The notes: generated by a model not told the origin, from the sequence alone. Shown: positions 19,230-28,931, counted from the stretch's first letter. The stretch: DNA of 64,000 bases from Keguizhuia sedimenti (GCA_030715135.1 JAUYVH010000002.1:496001-560000); one strand, 5' to 3'. Translations and numbers: made by a program.

Positions 19230-20153
19230 ATGAATGCAATGACTGAACTGAAAAACTTGCGTATTCCATTCACAGCGGATAACAACGACGAAGCAGTATT
19301 TCGCCATTTAGAAGTCGAATACGACTTCGAGACAAAGTCCATGTGGACATATATGAGGCCACCAGGCACCCCATGCTTTAGCCTGGGCCTCCTGTCGGAG
19401 CTTCGAAGCATAGATCAAAGCCTTCGTCAAAACGATGCACAAACCATTTATAAAGGAAAGCCGTTTACGATCGATTACGCCATACTGGCTTCCAAGCACG
19501 AGAGGCTTTTTAATTACGGCGGAGATTTAGCGTTATTTATCACGCTTATCAAATCACAGGACCGGGACGCACTTCTTCACTATGCCGCATTGTGCATAGA
19601 TTGCATATTCGACCGCATCATCAATTACCAAACGTCCGCAGTTACTATTTCATTAGTCCAGGGTGAAGCGCTCGGCGGAGGGTTTGAATATGCTCTGACC
19701 AGTAACGTAATCATCGCGGAAGAAGACAGCCGGATGGGGCTCCCGGAGATTCTCTTTAATCTTTTCCCTGGCATGGGCGCCTACAGTCTGTTAGCAAGAC
19801 GTTTAGGCGCAAAAAGAGCCGAGGAAATGATCTTGGGCGGAAAGATCTATGAAGCCAAAGAGCTTTTTGAGATGGGGATCGTTGATGTACTTGCGCCGGC
19901 AGGTGAAGGAGAAAATGCCGTGTACGATTTTATTAGGCAAAACAAGAGACGGCGCAACGGCATGCGCGCAATGTATGAGTGCCGCCTCCATACCAACCCG
20001 ATAAGCCATAAAGAATTAATGAACATTACTGAAGCATGGGTTGACGCAGCACTGCGCCTGGAAGAGCGCGACTTAAAGATGATGGAGCGACTGGTAAAAG
20101 CACAGATGCGACAGCAAGAATCACGCAGAGCGGGAAGCTTTCCTATCAAATAA
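19230..20153 (+). CDS. rpfF: RpfF, diffusible signal factor (DSF) synthase
   Basis: Crotonase-fold enzyme that makes cis-2-unsaturated fatty-acid quorum signals by dehydrating a 3-hydroxyacyl-ACP and cleaving the thioester. 307 residues, a little longer than the Xanthomonas protein (about 289, from memory). The two catalytic glutamates of the family are present with the right 20-residue spacing: E153 in LGGGFEYAL and E173 in GLPEILFNLFPGMGAY. The N-terminal DFETKSMWTYMRPPGTPCFS and the central SKHERLFNYGGDLALF are RpfF-specific rather than general enoyl-CoA hydratase features. AGGAGA precedes the ATG by 7 bases. The convergent downstream gene encodes its RpfC-type partner. Possible alternative: a general enoyl-CoA hydratase, judged unlikely. 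Confidence 0.92.
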   Translation: MNAMTELKNLRIPFTADNNDEAVFRHLEVEYDFETKSMWTYMRPPGTPCFSLGLLSELRSIDQSLRQNDAQTIYKGKPFTIDYAILASKHERLFNYGGDLALFITLIKSQDRDALLHYAALCIDCIFDRIINYQTSAVTISLVQGEALGGGFEYALTSNVIIAEEDSRMGLPEILFNLFPGMGAYSLLARRLGAKRAEEMILGGKIYEAKELFEMGIVDVLAPAGEGENAVYDFIRQNKRRRNGMRAMYECRLHTNPISHKELMNITEAWVDAALRLEERDLKMMERLVKAQMRQQESRRAGSFPIK

Positions 20154-20170
20154 CCACTATACATGTATGT

Positions 20171-20207
20171 TAACTTGCGGCCTACTTATCGTGAGCCGCA
20201 AGTTTTT
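20171..20207 (+). terminator. rpfF terminator
   Basis: Stem AACTTGCGGC with GCCGCAAGTT (10 bp) and a run of five T, beginning 18 bp after the rpfF stop, in the gap between the convergent rpfF and rpfC genes. Confidence 0.85.
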
Positions 20208-20237
20208 CAATCCTGAAGTGGGCCAGCATTTTGCTGA

Positions 20238-22823
20238 TTATGATGATTGACAACGCTGCTTGCGATAATACGCAATGGCGTCAAGGAGACGCATGAAATC
20301 TTGCTTGATTCCATTTAAGATCGCTTCCCTGTTTTGCTCCAGATTATCGTGATTCATTCTTTCAAGACGATGGCAAGTCTCTCTGAAAGAAATAGCGCCA
20401 ATACTTATTGCAGAACCTTTCAACGCATGAAGAATTTCCTTGGTTTTTTCCAGCTGAGATGATAACAAGGCAATCTCCAGTCTTTGCATAAGCAATTTGT
20501 TGTCTACTATAAATCCATCAAACAGTTCTTCAATAAACATCGGGTTCTGGCTGATGCTTTCCAGCTCGGCCAATGTCGCAAAGTTTAAAACAGTTTCTGC
20601 GCTCCTATGCTGGGCAACAATTGGCGGCGATGAAATGACTTTGTAAGGCGCCCTTTTTTGCCGAACTCCACCAAAATTTTCAACCATCCTATCCAGCGTT
20701 TCCAGCAGTTCTTTTACCTGAACCGGCTTCGGCAGAAATGCATCAATGCCCGCAGCAAAACATTCTTCTTTTGCCTCGGTGGTCACATTTGCAGAAAACA
20801 TTATGATGGGAGCTCGCATGTCATTTGGACTCATGAATCGATATGCCTTTGCGGCATCAAGCCCATTCATAACAGGCATATTCATGTCGAGAATGATTGC
20901 ATCAAAGTCTTCGTCAACCAGTTTATCCAGGGCTTCTTCGCCATTCTCTACCAGCACACATTGATGTCCTGCGCGTTCAAGGATTTTTTCGATTACCTTG
21001 CTATTTGTGGCATTGTCCTCAGCTACCAGTATTCTGTAGCGTGCTTGTGAATATTCTGGGCGATCTTCTTTGATTTCATTGACTGTCGTATCGTTTGTTG
21101 GAGTCCTTTGAATGATGAAAGCGTGTACTACATTGCGTAGCGCAGCTTCATCATATAGCGACATAAGGGAAGAAGCCGAAAAATCTTCTTCAATGACAGA
21201 CTGGTCCACGGCGGAAAATCTGCTATCCGATCTGTGGATAGCGATAAATATATTTTTACCGGATGAGGCCCGCAATGTTTTGATGGACTCTTTCAGCGAT
21301 TGCGCGGCCTTTTCAGTTGAATAATTAAGGGTATTACTGTCCGACTGATGCAACAAAACGAGCGTGTTCATTAAGTCGCATTCAGCTTTATAGCTAAGCC
21401 AATCCACCGCTTCTTTAATATCACTTGTTTCGTGGCTCGAGACGCCCAGGCTACTCAATATGTCTGTGAATGCAGGAGCATCGCCTTCATTAAAACCAAT
21501 CAACAAGGCTTGTATTCCCTGGCCATCGACCTGAAGTTTCGCAAGCTGCTTGTCGACTTCCAATTCGAACCAGAACAGACTCCCCTCGCCCGCCTTGCTT
21601 TGCAGCCCAATCTGTCCTCCCATCAATTCAACCAGCTGCTTTGAAATGGTCGTCCCCAAGCCAGTTCCGCCATATCTTCTGGATACCGATTCGTCTTCTT
21701 GAGTAAAGCTCTCAAATATCTTATTTTTAGCCTCTTCTTTGATTCCTATTCCTGTGTCCTGGATTTCAAAACGCAAGCGAACGGAATCGGAATTGTCCTT
21801 CGCGCAGTTGACACGCAAGGTCACGCCTCCGACTTCTGTAAACTTTATGGAATTAGACACTAAATTAACCAGCACCTGGCGCACATGATTTGAATCGCCG
21901 CGCAGGGCAAACGGAATCGCGGGATCCACGAAAACCGAAAGTCTTAAATGGCGTTCCGCTGCCTGATATCTGAAAATATCGATGGTGCTGCGCACGAGTT
22001 GATATAAATCGAAATCCGTTTTTTCAAGAACCAGCTTGCCTGCTTCAATTTTCGAGAAATCGAGCACATCTTCAATAAGAGAAAGCATCGTCCGTGAAGC
22101 ATTGTCCATGCTGCGCACCATGTCCTTCTGCTCCATGGTCAATGCAGTGCTATGCAACAAATCCGACATTCCAATGATGGCGTTCAGCGGGGTTCTTAAT
22201 TCATGACTGACTGAGGAAATAAAGCGACGCTTGGCTTGATTAGCGGCCTCTGCATGCGCTAAGGCTGATGTCAGACGCCCCTCTAATTTACTGACATACA
22301 AGGAAACAAGAAGCATCCCTCCCCATAATCCGGCGCCGAGTACAAATTTATCTTCCCAATATGGAACCGTTAATATTGCTGCGCCAAATCCTATGAGTGA
22401 CAGGAAAAGCGTAAAGAATAAATACCGTTTTCCATAGCGAAATCCGTATCCAAAAATAATCCACAAATAAAGAAAATATAAGGGCGTTGCGGAAGCGGCC
22501 GCATTAAAGAAGAAATAAGTAATGGTCCCCGCATCCAGCGCAGAAGCAGCTAATCGTCTGAGAGGTGAAATCGCCGGGAACCATATTATGTGGATAATAA
22601 AAATTAAGGAGGCAGCAATAAAGCCCACCATAAATTTAATGAAATCGATATTCCAGCTCTCCCGATGGGAAGTATCGCTCAAGGACAAGAATGAGAAATA
22701 CAGGAATAGCAATACACCGATGATCAGTCTAACAAATGCCTGTTCATGTTCCGTATCAGCACGATTCGAAAGACGTTCACGAATCTGCAGGAAAAGAGAA
22801 TTCATATTATTAAAAACAAGCAT
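20238..22823 (-). CDS. rpfC: RpfC-type hybrid histidine kinase (DSF sensor)
   Basis: Inner-membrane sensor expected to perceive DSF and to restrain RpfF. 861 residues: about five hydrophobic segments in residues 31-178, HisKA with the phospho-His H207 in SVSHELRTPLNAI, HATPase with N-box NLVSNSIKFTE, DTGIGI and GGTGLG (to about 425), a region 434-575 that looks like a degenerate receiver without the acidic pocket, a full receiver 596-715 with D646 (ILDMNMP) and K699 (FLPKP), and a C-terminal HPt with H799 (ILHALKGSA). Xanthomonas RpfC is about 726 residues; the extra length matches the degenerate receiver. It faces rpfF tail to tail, as in Xanthomonas. No rpfG (HD-GYP regulator) follows. The upstream start has no clear ribosome-binding site; Met at 22805 is an alternative. 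Confidence 0.88.
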   Translation of the reverse strand: MLVFNNMNSLFLQIRERLSNRADTEHEQAFVRLIIGVLLFLYFSFLSLSDTSHRESWNIDFIKFMVGFIAASLIFIIHIIWFPAISPLRRLAASALDAGTITYFFFNAAASATPLYFLYLWIIFGYGFRYGKRYLFFTLFLSLIGFGAAILTVPYWEDKFVLGAGLWGGMLLVSLYVSKLEGRLTSALAHAEAANQAKRRFISSVSHELRTPLNAIIGMSDLLHSTALTMEQKDMVRSMDNASRTMLSLIEDVLDFSKIEAGKLVLEKTDFDLYQLVRSTIDIFRYQAAERHLRLSVFVDPAIPFALRGDSNHVRQVLVNLVSNSIKFTEVGGVTLRVNCAKDNSDSVRLRFEIQDTGIGIKEEAKNKIFESFTQEDESVSRRYGGTGLGTTISKQLVELMGGQIGLQSKAGEGSLFWFELEVDKQLAKLQVDGQGIQALLIGFNEGDAPAFTDILSSLGVSSHETSDIKEAVDWLSYKAECDLMNTLVLLHQSDSNTLNYSTEKAAQSLKESIKTLRASSGKNIFIAIHRSDSRFSAVDQSVIEEDFSASSLMSLYDEAALRNVVHAFIIQRTPTNDTTVNEIKEDRPEYSQARYRILVAEDNATNSKVIEKILERAGHQCVLVENGEEALDKLVDEDFDAIILDMNMPVMNGLDAAKAYRFMSPNDMRAPIIMFSANVTTEAKEECFAAGIDAFLPKPVQVKELLETLDRMVENFGGVRQKRAPYKVISSPPIVAQHRSAETVLNFATLAELESISQNPMFIEELFDGFIVDNKLLMQRLEIALLSSQLEKTKEILHALKGSAISIGAISFRETCHRLERMNHDNLEQNREAILNGIKQDFMRLLDAIAYYRKQRCQSS

Positions 22824-23225
22824 ATGTTCACATCGAAAATTTAGACATTTGTAATCTGCCCGCTCTTAAGCATCAGTTATCAATCGACGTTTTGGATAGG
22901 TTCCTGGGTTCAAGAAATAGCTCTCACATAATAATTGTCATTTTTAGCTACTTCTCATTTCGTTTCCAATCGGCTTGCGAAGCCAATTGTCGTGAAATGC
23001 TATTGAACGGAGCGAGCTGAACTTTATTGTTCAGGAAGATAAATTCCGGTCGATTATAAACACGACGTTTTACTTGGCATATACCAATCTCGCCACTTTT
23101 CTAAACAATTGCATTATTCATTTCAGTTCTCGTCAATGCTTCCTATCGAAAACATACCTGATGAATGTAAATTTGCCATAAATCATCCGCTCTCCTACCA
23201 TGCCACTGGAATTTGGATCAAATAA
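22824..23225. other. Gene-free A+T-rich interval between rpfC and the dnaJ terminator
   Basis: About 400 bp with no open frame of protein-like composition on either strand. It must hold the rpfC promoter. Nothing else was recognised. Confidence 0.5.
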
Positions 23226-23254
23226 AAAAACCGCTGCGCAAGGCAGCGGTTTTT
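23226..23254 (-). terminator. grpE-dnaK-dnaJ operon terminator
   Basis: A perfect 12-bp stem, AAAAACCGCTGC with GCAGCGGTTTTT, loop GCAAG, followed on the minus strand by TTTTATT. It begins 30 bp after the dnaJ stop and also marks the right boundary of the rpf islet. Confidence 0.92.
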
Positions 23255-23283
23255 CCGTTATGTGTGACGCAATCTTTATCGTT

Positions 23284-24405
23284 TTACTCAAAAAATTCCT
23301 TCACCTTGTCTTTCCACGATTTGGATTGAGGACTGTGCTTTGCACCGCCCTCAACGGTTAACTGATCGAGCTCGCGCAACAACTCTTTTTGCCGCTCAGT
23401 CAGTTTGACCGGCGTTTCCACGACAACGTGGCAGAATAAATCTCCCGCGTAGCCGGAACGTACGCCCTTGATGCCTTTTCCGCGCAGACGGAAGGTCTTG
23501 CCCGATTGCGTTCCTTCCGGCACGGTGAAGGACACCTTGCCGCCCAGCGTGGGAACCTCGATTTCACCGCCTAGTGCCGCCTTGGCGAACGAGATCGGCA
23601 TTTCGCAATGCAGATCGTCGCCGTCGCGTTGAAATACCGGATGCGGCTTGATATGGATTTCCACGTACAAATCGCCCGGCGGACCGCCGTTCATGCCTGG
23701 TTCTCCGTTGCCGGATGAGCGGATGCGCATGCCATCGTCGATGCCAGCCGGAATCTTGACTTCGAGGGTCTTGGTACGTTTGATGCGGCCCGTGCCCGAA
23801 CATGTCGTGCATGGTTCAGGAATCATCTTGCCGCTGCCATGGCATTTCGGACAGGTCTGCTGGATGCTGAAGAACCCCTGCTGCATGCGCACCTGCCCGT
23901 GGCCGCCGCAGGTCGTACAGGTAACCGGCGAGGTGCCGGGCTTGGCACCGGATCCGTGACAGGTATCGCAGCTGTCCCATGAGGGAACGCGAATCGTGGT
24001 ATCGAAGCCATTTGCGGCCTGTTCCAGCGAAATTTCGAGGTTATAACGCAGGTCCGCGCCACGATAGACTTGCGGCCCGCCGCGGCCGCCGCGCTGATTG
24101 CCGAATATATCACCGAAGATGTCGCCGAAGGCATCGGCAAATCCACCCTGGCCGCCAAAGCCGCCGCCCCCCATGTTGGGGTCCACGCCGGCATGGCCGT
24201 AACGGTCGTAGGCCTCGCGCTTTTGCGGATCGGAAAGCATCTCGTATGCTTCCTTGGCCTCTTTGAACTTGTCTTCCGCTCCCTTGCTGTCCGGATTGCG
24301 ATCCGGATGGTATTTCATTGCGAGCTTGCGATATGCCTTCTTGATCTCGTCATCCGAGGCATTTTTCGCCACTCCCAACACTTCATAAAAATCGCGCTTC
24401 GCCAT
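23284..24405 (-). CDS. dnaJ: Chaperone DnaJ (Hsp40)
   Basis: Co-chaperone that stimulates DnaK ATPase and delivers substrates. 373 residues: J domain with HPDRN (the HPD triad) at about 33-37, a Gly/Phe-rich linker, the zinc domain with four CxxCxGxG-type repeats ([36 protein letters not shown]), and the C-terminal substrate/dimerisation domain ending VKEFFE. Type I DnaJ, complete. Third gene of the heat-shock operon, 107 bp after dnaK with a hairpin between. Confidence 0.97.
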   Translation of the reverse strand: MAKRDFYEVLGVAKNASDDEIKKAYRKLAMKYHPDRNPDSKGAEDKFKEAKEAYEMLSDPQKREAYDRYGHAGVDPNMGGGGFGGQGGFADAFGDIFGDIFGNQRGGRGGPQVYRGADLRYNLEISLEQAANGFDTTIRVPSWDSCDTCHGSGAKPGTSPVTCTTCGGHGQVRMQQGFFSIQQTCPKCHGSGKMIPEPCTTCSGTGRIKRTKTLEVKIPAGIDDGMRIRSSGNGEPGMNGGPPGDLYVEIHIKPHPVFQRDGDDLHCEMPISFAKAALGGEIEVPTLGGKVSFTVPEGTQSGKTFRLRGKGIKGVRSGYAGDLFCHVVVETPVKLTERQKELLRELDQLTVEGGAKHSPQSKSWKDKVKEFFE

Positions 24406-24436
24406 ATTTCCCCGATGCTTGTTATCTAAGCGAAAA

Positions 24437-24473
24437 CGCCGAGCGGATGGTTGGAAGCCATTCCGACTCGGCG
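24437..24473 (-). terminator. Hairpin between dnaK and dnaJ
   Basis: Outer stem CGCCGAG/CTCGGCG plus an inner imperfect stem, with TTTTCG after it on the minus strand. It could be a partial terminator giving less dnaJ than dnaK, or a processing/stabilising structure. Confidence 0.65.
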
Positions 24474-24512
24474 GGTCATCCCGGCATTAGCCGCATGACA
24501 TGTGTCGCTGTA

Positions 24513-26456
24513 TTACTTGTCTTTGACTTCCTTGAAGTCGGCGTCCACGACATCGTCTTCCTTAGGCTTGGCTTCGGATGCGTCTGCGCCAGCCCCTGCT
24601 TCGGCACCGCCTGCTGCACCGGCTGCTTGCGCCTGCATGTCGGCGTACATCTTTTCACCCAGCTTCTGCGACGCGGTTGCCAAGGCTGCCGACTTGGCAT
24701 CGATATCTGCCTTGTCGTTGCCTTTCAGTGCGGCTTCCAGGTCCTTGATCGCAGCTTCGATCTTTTCCTTTTCGCCTGCATCGAGCTTGTCGCCATACTC
24801 GGTCAGCGACTTGCGTGTCGAGTGCACCAGCGCATCGCCCTGGTTGTGGGCTTCTGCCAGTTCCTTCAGGCGCTTGTCTTCCTCGGCATTGGCTTCGGCG
24901 TCCTGCACCATCTTCTGAATTTCGTCCTCGGTCAGACCGGAGTTCGCCTTGATGGTGATCTTGTTTTCCTTGCCGGTCGCCTTGTCCTTTGCGCTCACAT
25001 GCAGGATGCCGTTGGCATCAATGTCGAAGGTAACTTCGATCTGCGGCGTACCGCGCGGTGCTGGCGGAATGCCTTCAAGGTTGAATTCGCCCAGGCCCTT
25101 GTTGCCGACCGCCATTTCACGCTCGCCCTGATAGACCTTGATGGTCACGGCCGGCTGATTGTCGTCAGCGGTCGAGAACACCTGGCTGAACTTGGTCGGG
25201 ATCGTAGTGTTCTTCTTGATCATCTTGGTCATCACGCCGCCCAGGGTTTCGATACCCAAGGAGAGCGGGGTCACGTCCAGCAGAAGCAGATCCTTGCGGT
25301 CGCCCGACAAAACGGAACCCTGGATCGCGGCACCGACTGCAACGGCCTCGTCAGGATTGACGTCCTTGCGGGGGTCCTTGCCGAAGAACTCCTTCACCTT
25401 TTCCTGCACTTTCGGCATGCGGGTCTGGCCGCCGACCAGGATGATGTCGTCGATGTCGGATACTTTGACGCCGGCATCCTTGATTGCGGTGCGGCATGGT
25501 TCGATGGTCTTGGCGATCAGGTCCTCGACCAGCGACTCGAGCTTGGCGCGGGTGATCTTCAGGTTCAGGTGGACCGGCGCACCGTTGGCCATCGCGATGT
25601 ACGGTTCGTTGATCTCGGTTTGCTGCGAAGACGACAGCTCGATCTTTGCGCGCTCGGCGGATGCCTTGATGCGCTGCAGCGCGATCGCGTCCTTGCCCAG
25701 GTCCAGGCCGTTGATCTTCTTGAATTCGTCAATGATGAAATCGATGATGCGCTGGTCGAAATCCTCGCCGCCCAGGAAAGTGTCGCCGTTGGTTGACAGC
25801 ACTTCGAACTGCATTTCGCCGTCCACGTCGGCGATTTCGATGATCGATACGTCAAAAGTACCGCCGCCGAGGTCATACACGGCGATCTTGCGGTCGCCCT
25901 TGCCTGTCTTGTCCAGGCCGAATGCCAGCGCTGCCGCAGTCGGTTCGTTGATGATGCGCTTGACGTCCAAGCCGGCGATACGGCCGGCGTCCTTGGTTGC
26001 CTGGCGCTGCGAGTCGTTGAAGTAGGCCGGAACGGTGATGACGGCTTCGGTGACTTCCTCGCCCAGGTAGTCTTCGGCAGTCTTCTTCATCTTGCGCAGG
26101 ACTTCGGCTGAAATCTGGGGAGGCGCGAGTCTCTTGCCGCGCACTTCGACCCAGGCGTCGCCGTTGTCGGCCTTGGAAATCGTGTAGGGCATCAGGCTGA
26201 TGTCCTTCTGTACTTCCTTCTCATCGAACTTGCGTCCGATCAGGCGCTTGACCGCATACAGGGTATTTTTCGGATTGGTCACGGCCTGGCGCTTGGCCGG
26301 CGCGCCGACCAGGATTTCGCCATCTTCCTGATACGCGATGATGGAAGGCGTAGTGCGTGCGCCTTCGGAGTTTTCGATGACTTTAGGCTGGCCGCCTTCC
26401 ATGATGGCGACGCAGGAGTTGGTGGTACCCAAGTCGATGCCAATGATTTTTCCCAT
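24513..26456 (-). CDS. dnaK: Chaperone DnaK (Hsp70)
   Basis: ATP-dependent folding chaperone, 647 residues. Visible: [13 protein letters not shown] at the N-terminus, the phosphate-binding [12 protein letters not shown], the adenosine motif VGGQTRMP, the interdomain linker [13 protein letters not shown], a substrate-binding domain with [16 protein letters not shown], and a Gly/Ala-rich C-terminal tail ending [10 protein letters not shown]. Complete. Lies between grpE and dnaJ and shares the sigma-32 promoter upstream of grpE. Confidence 0.98.
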   Translation of the reverse strand: MGKIIGIDLGTTNSCVAIMEGGQPKVIENSEGARTTPSIIAYQEDGEILVGAPAKRQAVTNPKNTLYAVKRLIGRKFDEKEVQKDISLMPYTISKADNGDAWVEVRGKRLAPPQISAEVLRKMKKTAEDYLGEEVTEAVITVPAYFNDSQRQATKDAGRIAGLDVKRIINEPTAAALAFGLDKTGKGDRKIAVYDLGGGTFDVSIIEIADVDGEMQFEVLSTNGDTFLGGEDFDQRIIDFIIDEFKKINGLDLGKDAIALQRIKASAERAKIELSSSQQTEINEPYIAMANGAPVHLNLKITRAKLESLVEDLIAKTIEPCRTAIKDAGVKVSDIDDIILVGGQTRMPKVQEKVKEFFGKDPRKDVNPDEAVAVGAAIQGSVLSGDRKDLLLLDVTPLSLGIETLGGVMTKMIKKNTTIPTKFSQVFSTADDNQPAVTIKVYQGEREMAVGNKGLGEFNLEGIPPAPRGTPQIEVTFDIDANGILHVSAKDKATGKENKITIKANSGLTEDEIQKMVQDAEANAEEDKRLKELAEAHNQGDALVHSTRKSLTEYGDKLDAGEKEKIEAAIKDLEAALKGNDKADIDAKSAALATASQKLGEKMYADMQAQAAGAAGGAEAGAGADASEAKPKEDDVVDADFKEVKDK

Positions 26457-26554
26457 GATGAGATTCCTTAAAAAACTGGTAACTGAAAATCTAATAACCT
26501 GAATATGTGGAAGAAAATGTCGCTTTCAAGCACTTTTTATGACGTTTTTTCTTT

Positions 26555-27112
26555 CTACGACGATTTTTCCTGCGAAACCGTTACCAAAGCCGGTCGCAGC
26601 AACCGATCCGCGATCATATATCCCTTTTGCAACACCGCAACAATGGTGTTGGCCTCCTGATCGGCCGGCACCATGGAGATTGCCTGATGTTTCATCGGGT
26701 CGAGCTTTTCGCCGGTTTGCGGGTTGACTTCCATCAGGCGATTCTTTTCGAACGCCGAATTCAATTGTTTCAGGGTCATTTCCACCCCTTCCTTCAGGGA
26801 TTCCACGGATGGCGTCTCGACTTTGAGCGCCATTTCCAGACTGTCTTTCACCGGCACAAGCGCTTCAGCGAAACTCTCGATGGCGAATTTATGCGCCCGT
26901 GAAATATCTTCCTGGGCGCGGCGACGCATGTTTTCGGTTTCTGCCTTGGCGCGCAGAAAGGCATCCTGCATCTCGGCTGCCTTTGCTTCTGCATTGGCGA
27001 GCCTCTGCTCAAGCGTTGCACCGGACTCCTTTTCGGGAGCGGTGCCCTCAGGATTTACAGTTCCTGCATCCATTTGAACGTCCTGTTCTGTTTGTTTTTC
27101 CTGACCTTGCAT
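26555..27112 (-). CDS. grpE: Nucleotide exchange factor GrpE
   Basis: Releases ADP from DnaK and acts as a thermosensor. 185 residues with an acidic, disordered N-terminus, a long coiled-coil (about 40-105, [19 protein letters not shown]), and a C-terminal beta domain containing [34 protein letters not shown]. Typical length. First gene of the operon grpE-dnaK-dnaJ; dnaK follows after 98 bp. Confidence 0.96.
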   Translation of the reverse strand: MQGQEKQTEQDVQMDAGTVNPEGTAPEKESGATLEQRLANAEAKAAEMQDAFLRAKAETENMRRRAQEDISRAHKFAIESFAEALVPVKDSLEMALKVETPSVESLKEGVEMTLKQLNSAFEKNRLMEVNPQTGEKLDPMKHQAISMVPADQEANTIVAVLQKGYMIADRLLRPALVTVSQEKSS

Positions 27113-27159
27113 ATAAAAGTCTCCAGCATTATCAATTGCTTAATTCAGTTCTTGGCCAA

Positions 27160-27187
27160 AAATGGGGATACCCATGCCGATTTCAAG
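27160..27187 (-). promoter_or_regulatory. Sigma-32 heat-shock promoter of grpE-dnaK-dnaJ
   Basis: Minus strand: -35 CTTGAAA (27181-27187), 13-bp spacer, -10 CCCCATTT (27160-27167). This is an almost perfect RpoH promoter, placing the start of transcription some 40 bases before the grpE ATG. No CIRCE element was seen here although hrcA is present nearby. Confidence 0.9.
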
Positions 27188-27327
27188 GGGGTAAATTGCG
27201 ACCAGCAGAAATAATCGACTTTCTTGAGCCGGGACTGTTGCGCAGACTCAAGGAATGACGGTCTTTCTCCAAAAAGGAGCCTATTCGCGAGCTTGTGCGG
27301 CGCAAAGGCTCATCCCGCGAAACCAGT

Positions 27328-27369
27328 TTCCTCCATGTCCGATGAAAGCCTCCATCGGACATGGAGGAA
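27328..27369. repeat. 17-bp perfect inverted repeat between grpE promoter and hemH
   Basis: TTCCTCCATGTCCGATG and its exact complement are separated by an 8-nt loop. It lies in a 390-bp non-coding interval. There is no T-run on either side, so it is not a classic terminator; it could cap the hemH 3' end or be an operator or a remnant of a small element. Confidence 0.7.
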
Positions 27370-27465
27370 CACGAACCATGCTATTTCGGGAGCGATCCTG
27401 CCCCGAGACCGATTTGAAAGAGGTGGGGGCAGAACGGAAAGTGTAATACGCAAGGACCGAGCCGC

Positions 27466-27499
27466 TTCTTGGCGGAGCCGTTTATTTCTTAGCGGAGCC
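27466..27499. repeat. 20-bp period tandem repeat at the hemH stop
   Basis: TTCTTGGCGGAGCC (27466) recurs as TTCTTAGCGGAGCC (27486), and TTCTT again at 27506 inside the last hemH codons, each 20 bp apart. It looks like slippage duplication of the gene's 3' end. The rest of the 27113-27502 interval holds the sigma-32 promoter and an inverted repeat, with no gene. Confidence 0.6.
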
Positions 27500-27502
27500 T
27501 GG

Positions 27503-28609
27503 TTATTCTTCCGCCCCCATTGCCTTGGCACGTACTAAGGCGATTTCTGCGTTCTGGCGCTGAATCGCTTTCATTTCGGGACTGATTCGCGTCGGCCACC
27601 CCGACAGATGGTCTTCAGCAATCCGTGCCAAGGCACGAATCCATCCCGGATGCTCGTTCAGGCATGGGATATAACGAAAATCAGTGCCGCCCGCGGCAAT
27701 AAAATCATGTTTTGCCTCCATGGCAATTTCTTCCAGCGTTTCGAGACAATCTCCGACAAACCCCGGGCAAATGACATCGACGCGCTTGACGCCTTGTTGC
27801 GCCAGTTGCTGCAGGCTGGGCGCGGTATAGGGTTGCAGCCATTCCGCCTTTCCGAAACGGGACTGGAAGGTCACCAGATACTGGTCTTCGCCCAATCCCA
27901 ATTCAGCCGCCAGCAAGCGAGCGGTTTTATGGCATTGGCAATGATAGGGATCGCCGAGCGACAGGGTCCGTTTCGGCACACCATGAAAGCTCATCACCAG
28001 TTTGTCCGGGTGCCCGTGTTGTTCCCAATGCTTGAGCACAGTCTCTTTTAATGCCTGAATGTATCCGCTGTCGTCATGATAGTTTTTTACCAGGCGCAGT
28101 TCAGGGACGTTGCGCACCTTTTCATAATGGCTGAAAACCGCGTCGAAGACAGAAGCCGTGGTGGTGCCGGAATATTGCGGATACAGCGGCAGGATCAGAA
28201 TACGGTCGCAACCCGCGGCCTTCAGCTTTCTTAACACATCCGGTACCGAAGGGTTCCCATAGCGCATGGCGTAAGCGACCTCCAGCGTATGGCCGTTTTC
28301 GCCAAGGAATCCGCGGAGCAGCGTAGCTTGCTTTTCGGTATGGACTTTGAGCGGCGATCCTTCCTTGGTCCAGATGGTGGCATATTTTTGTGCGGAAGCC
28401 TTGGGCCGGAACGGCAGGATAAAAAGATTGAGAATAATCTGCCAGACCGGCGCCGGAATTTCCACTACGCGCGGGTCAGACAGGAACTGCCTCAGATAGC
28501 TTCGTACCGCGGAAGGAGTAGGCGCGTCGGGCGTGCCAAGGTTCGCCAGGATAAGCCCGACCTTTCCAACGGTGCCGTGCCGGTATGAGGGTTCACGCTC
28601 AAACGCCAT
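27503..28609 (-). CDS. hemH: Ferrochelatase
   Basis: Inserts Fe(II) into protoporphyrin IX, the last step of haem synthesis; peripheral inner-membrane enzyme. 368 residues. Motifs: VGLILANLGTPDAP near the N-terminus, the LPLYPQYSGTTTASVFD block, the catalytic His in SFHGVPKR, CQCHKTA, FQSRFGKAEWLQPYT and PGFVGDCLETLEEI with the conserved Glu. Two Cys of CQCH plus the C-terminal CLNEHPGW hint at the family's bacterial variation, but a cluster is not implied. Haem enzyme HemJ is encoded 16 kb away in this same window. Confidence 0.96.
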   Translation of the reverse strand: MAFEREPSYRHGTVGKVGLILANLGTPDAPTPSAVRSYLRQFLSDPRVVEIPAPVWQIILNLFILPFRPKASAQKYATIWTKEGSPLKVHTEKQATLLRGFLGENGHTLEVAYAMRYGNPSVPDVLRKLKAAGCDRILILPLYPQYSGTTTASVFDAVFSHYEKVRNVPELRLVKNYHDDSGYIQALKETVLKHWEQHGHPDKLVMSFHGVPKRTLSLGDPYHCQCHKTARLLAAELGLGEDQYLVTFQSRFGKAEWLQPYTAPSLQQLAQQGVKRVDVICPGFVGDCLETLEEIAMEAKHDFIAAGGTDFRYIPCLNEHPGWIRALARIAEDHLSGWPTRISPEMKAIQRQNAEIALVRAKAMGAEE

Positions 28610-28931
28610 TATTTCAACTACCTTTCATTCCGGTGACTGACCCGCTGCGCTTTGGCGCGCTTCCATGCGGGAATGAGAAACTTGTGACACAAGAATGCAT
28701 TTAAAAATTCTTACGCATTATCGTGCGCCGCAGCTATGTAATAAAACCGTGAAAGCCCGTATTCTACCGGGATCGCCTTGCGCTGAGGCGAACAATACGT
28801 ACCTGAAATGAACCGGCTGGTCCGCTTTGCGGGTCAAACGCAGCCTGGCTGGCTCAAGGGGATGTACTGCCTAAAATCCGCTTGATTAAAGGACCGTTCG
28901 ATGAACGATTTGAGAATGAAGAATGCCGATA
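28610..28931. other. Gene-free interval between hemH and recN
   Basis: About 320 bp with no credible gene and no recognised element. It must carry the hemH promoter and the recN 3' end. Confidence 0.45.

Noticed and set aside
24447-25796. A 449-residue plus-strand open frame across dnaK
   Set aside because: Antisense of dnaK; no homology or start signals.
27113-27502. CIRCE operator before grpE, suggested by the presence of hrcA
   Set aside because: No TTAGCACTC-N9-GAGTGCTAA sequence found; the sigma-32 promoter explains regulation.
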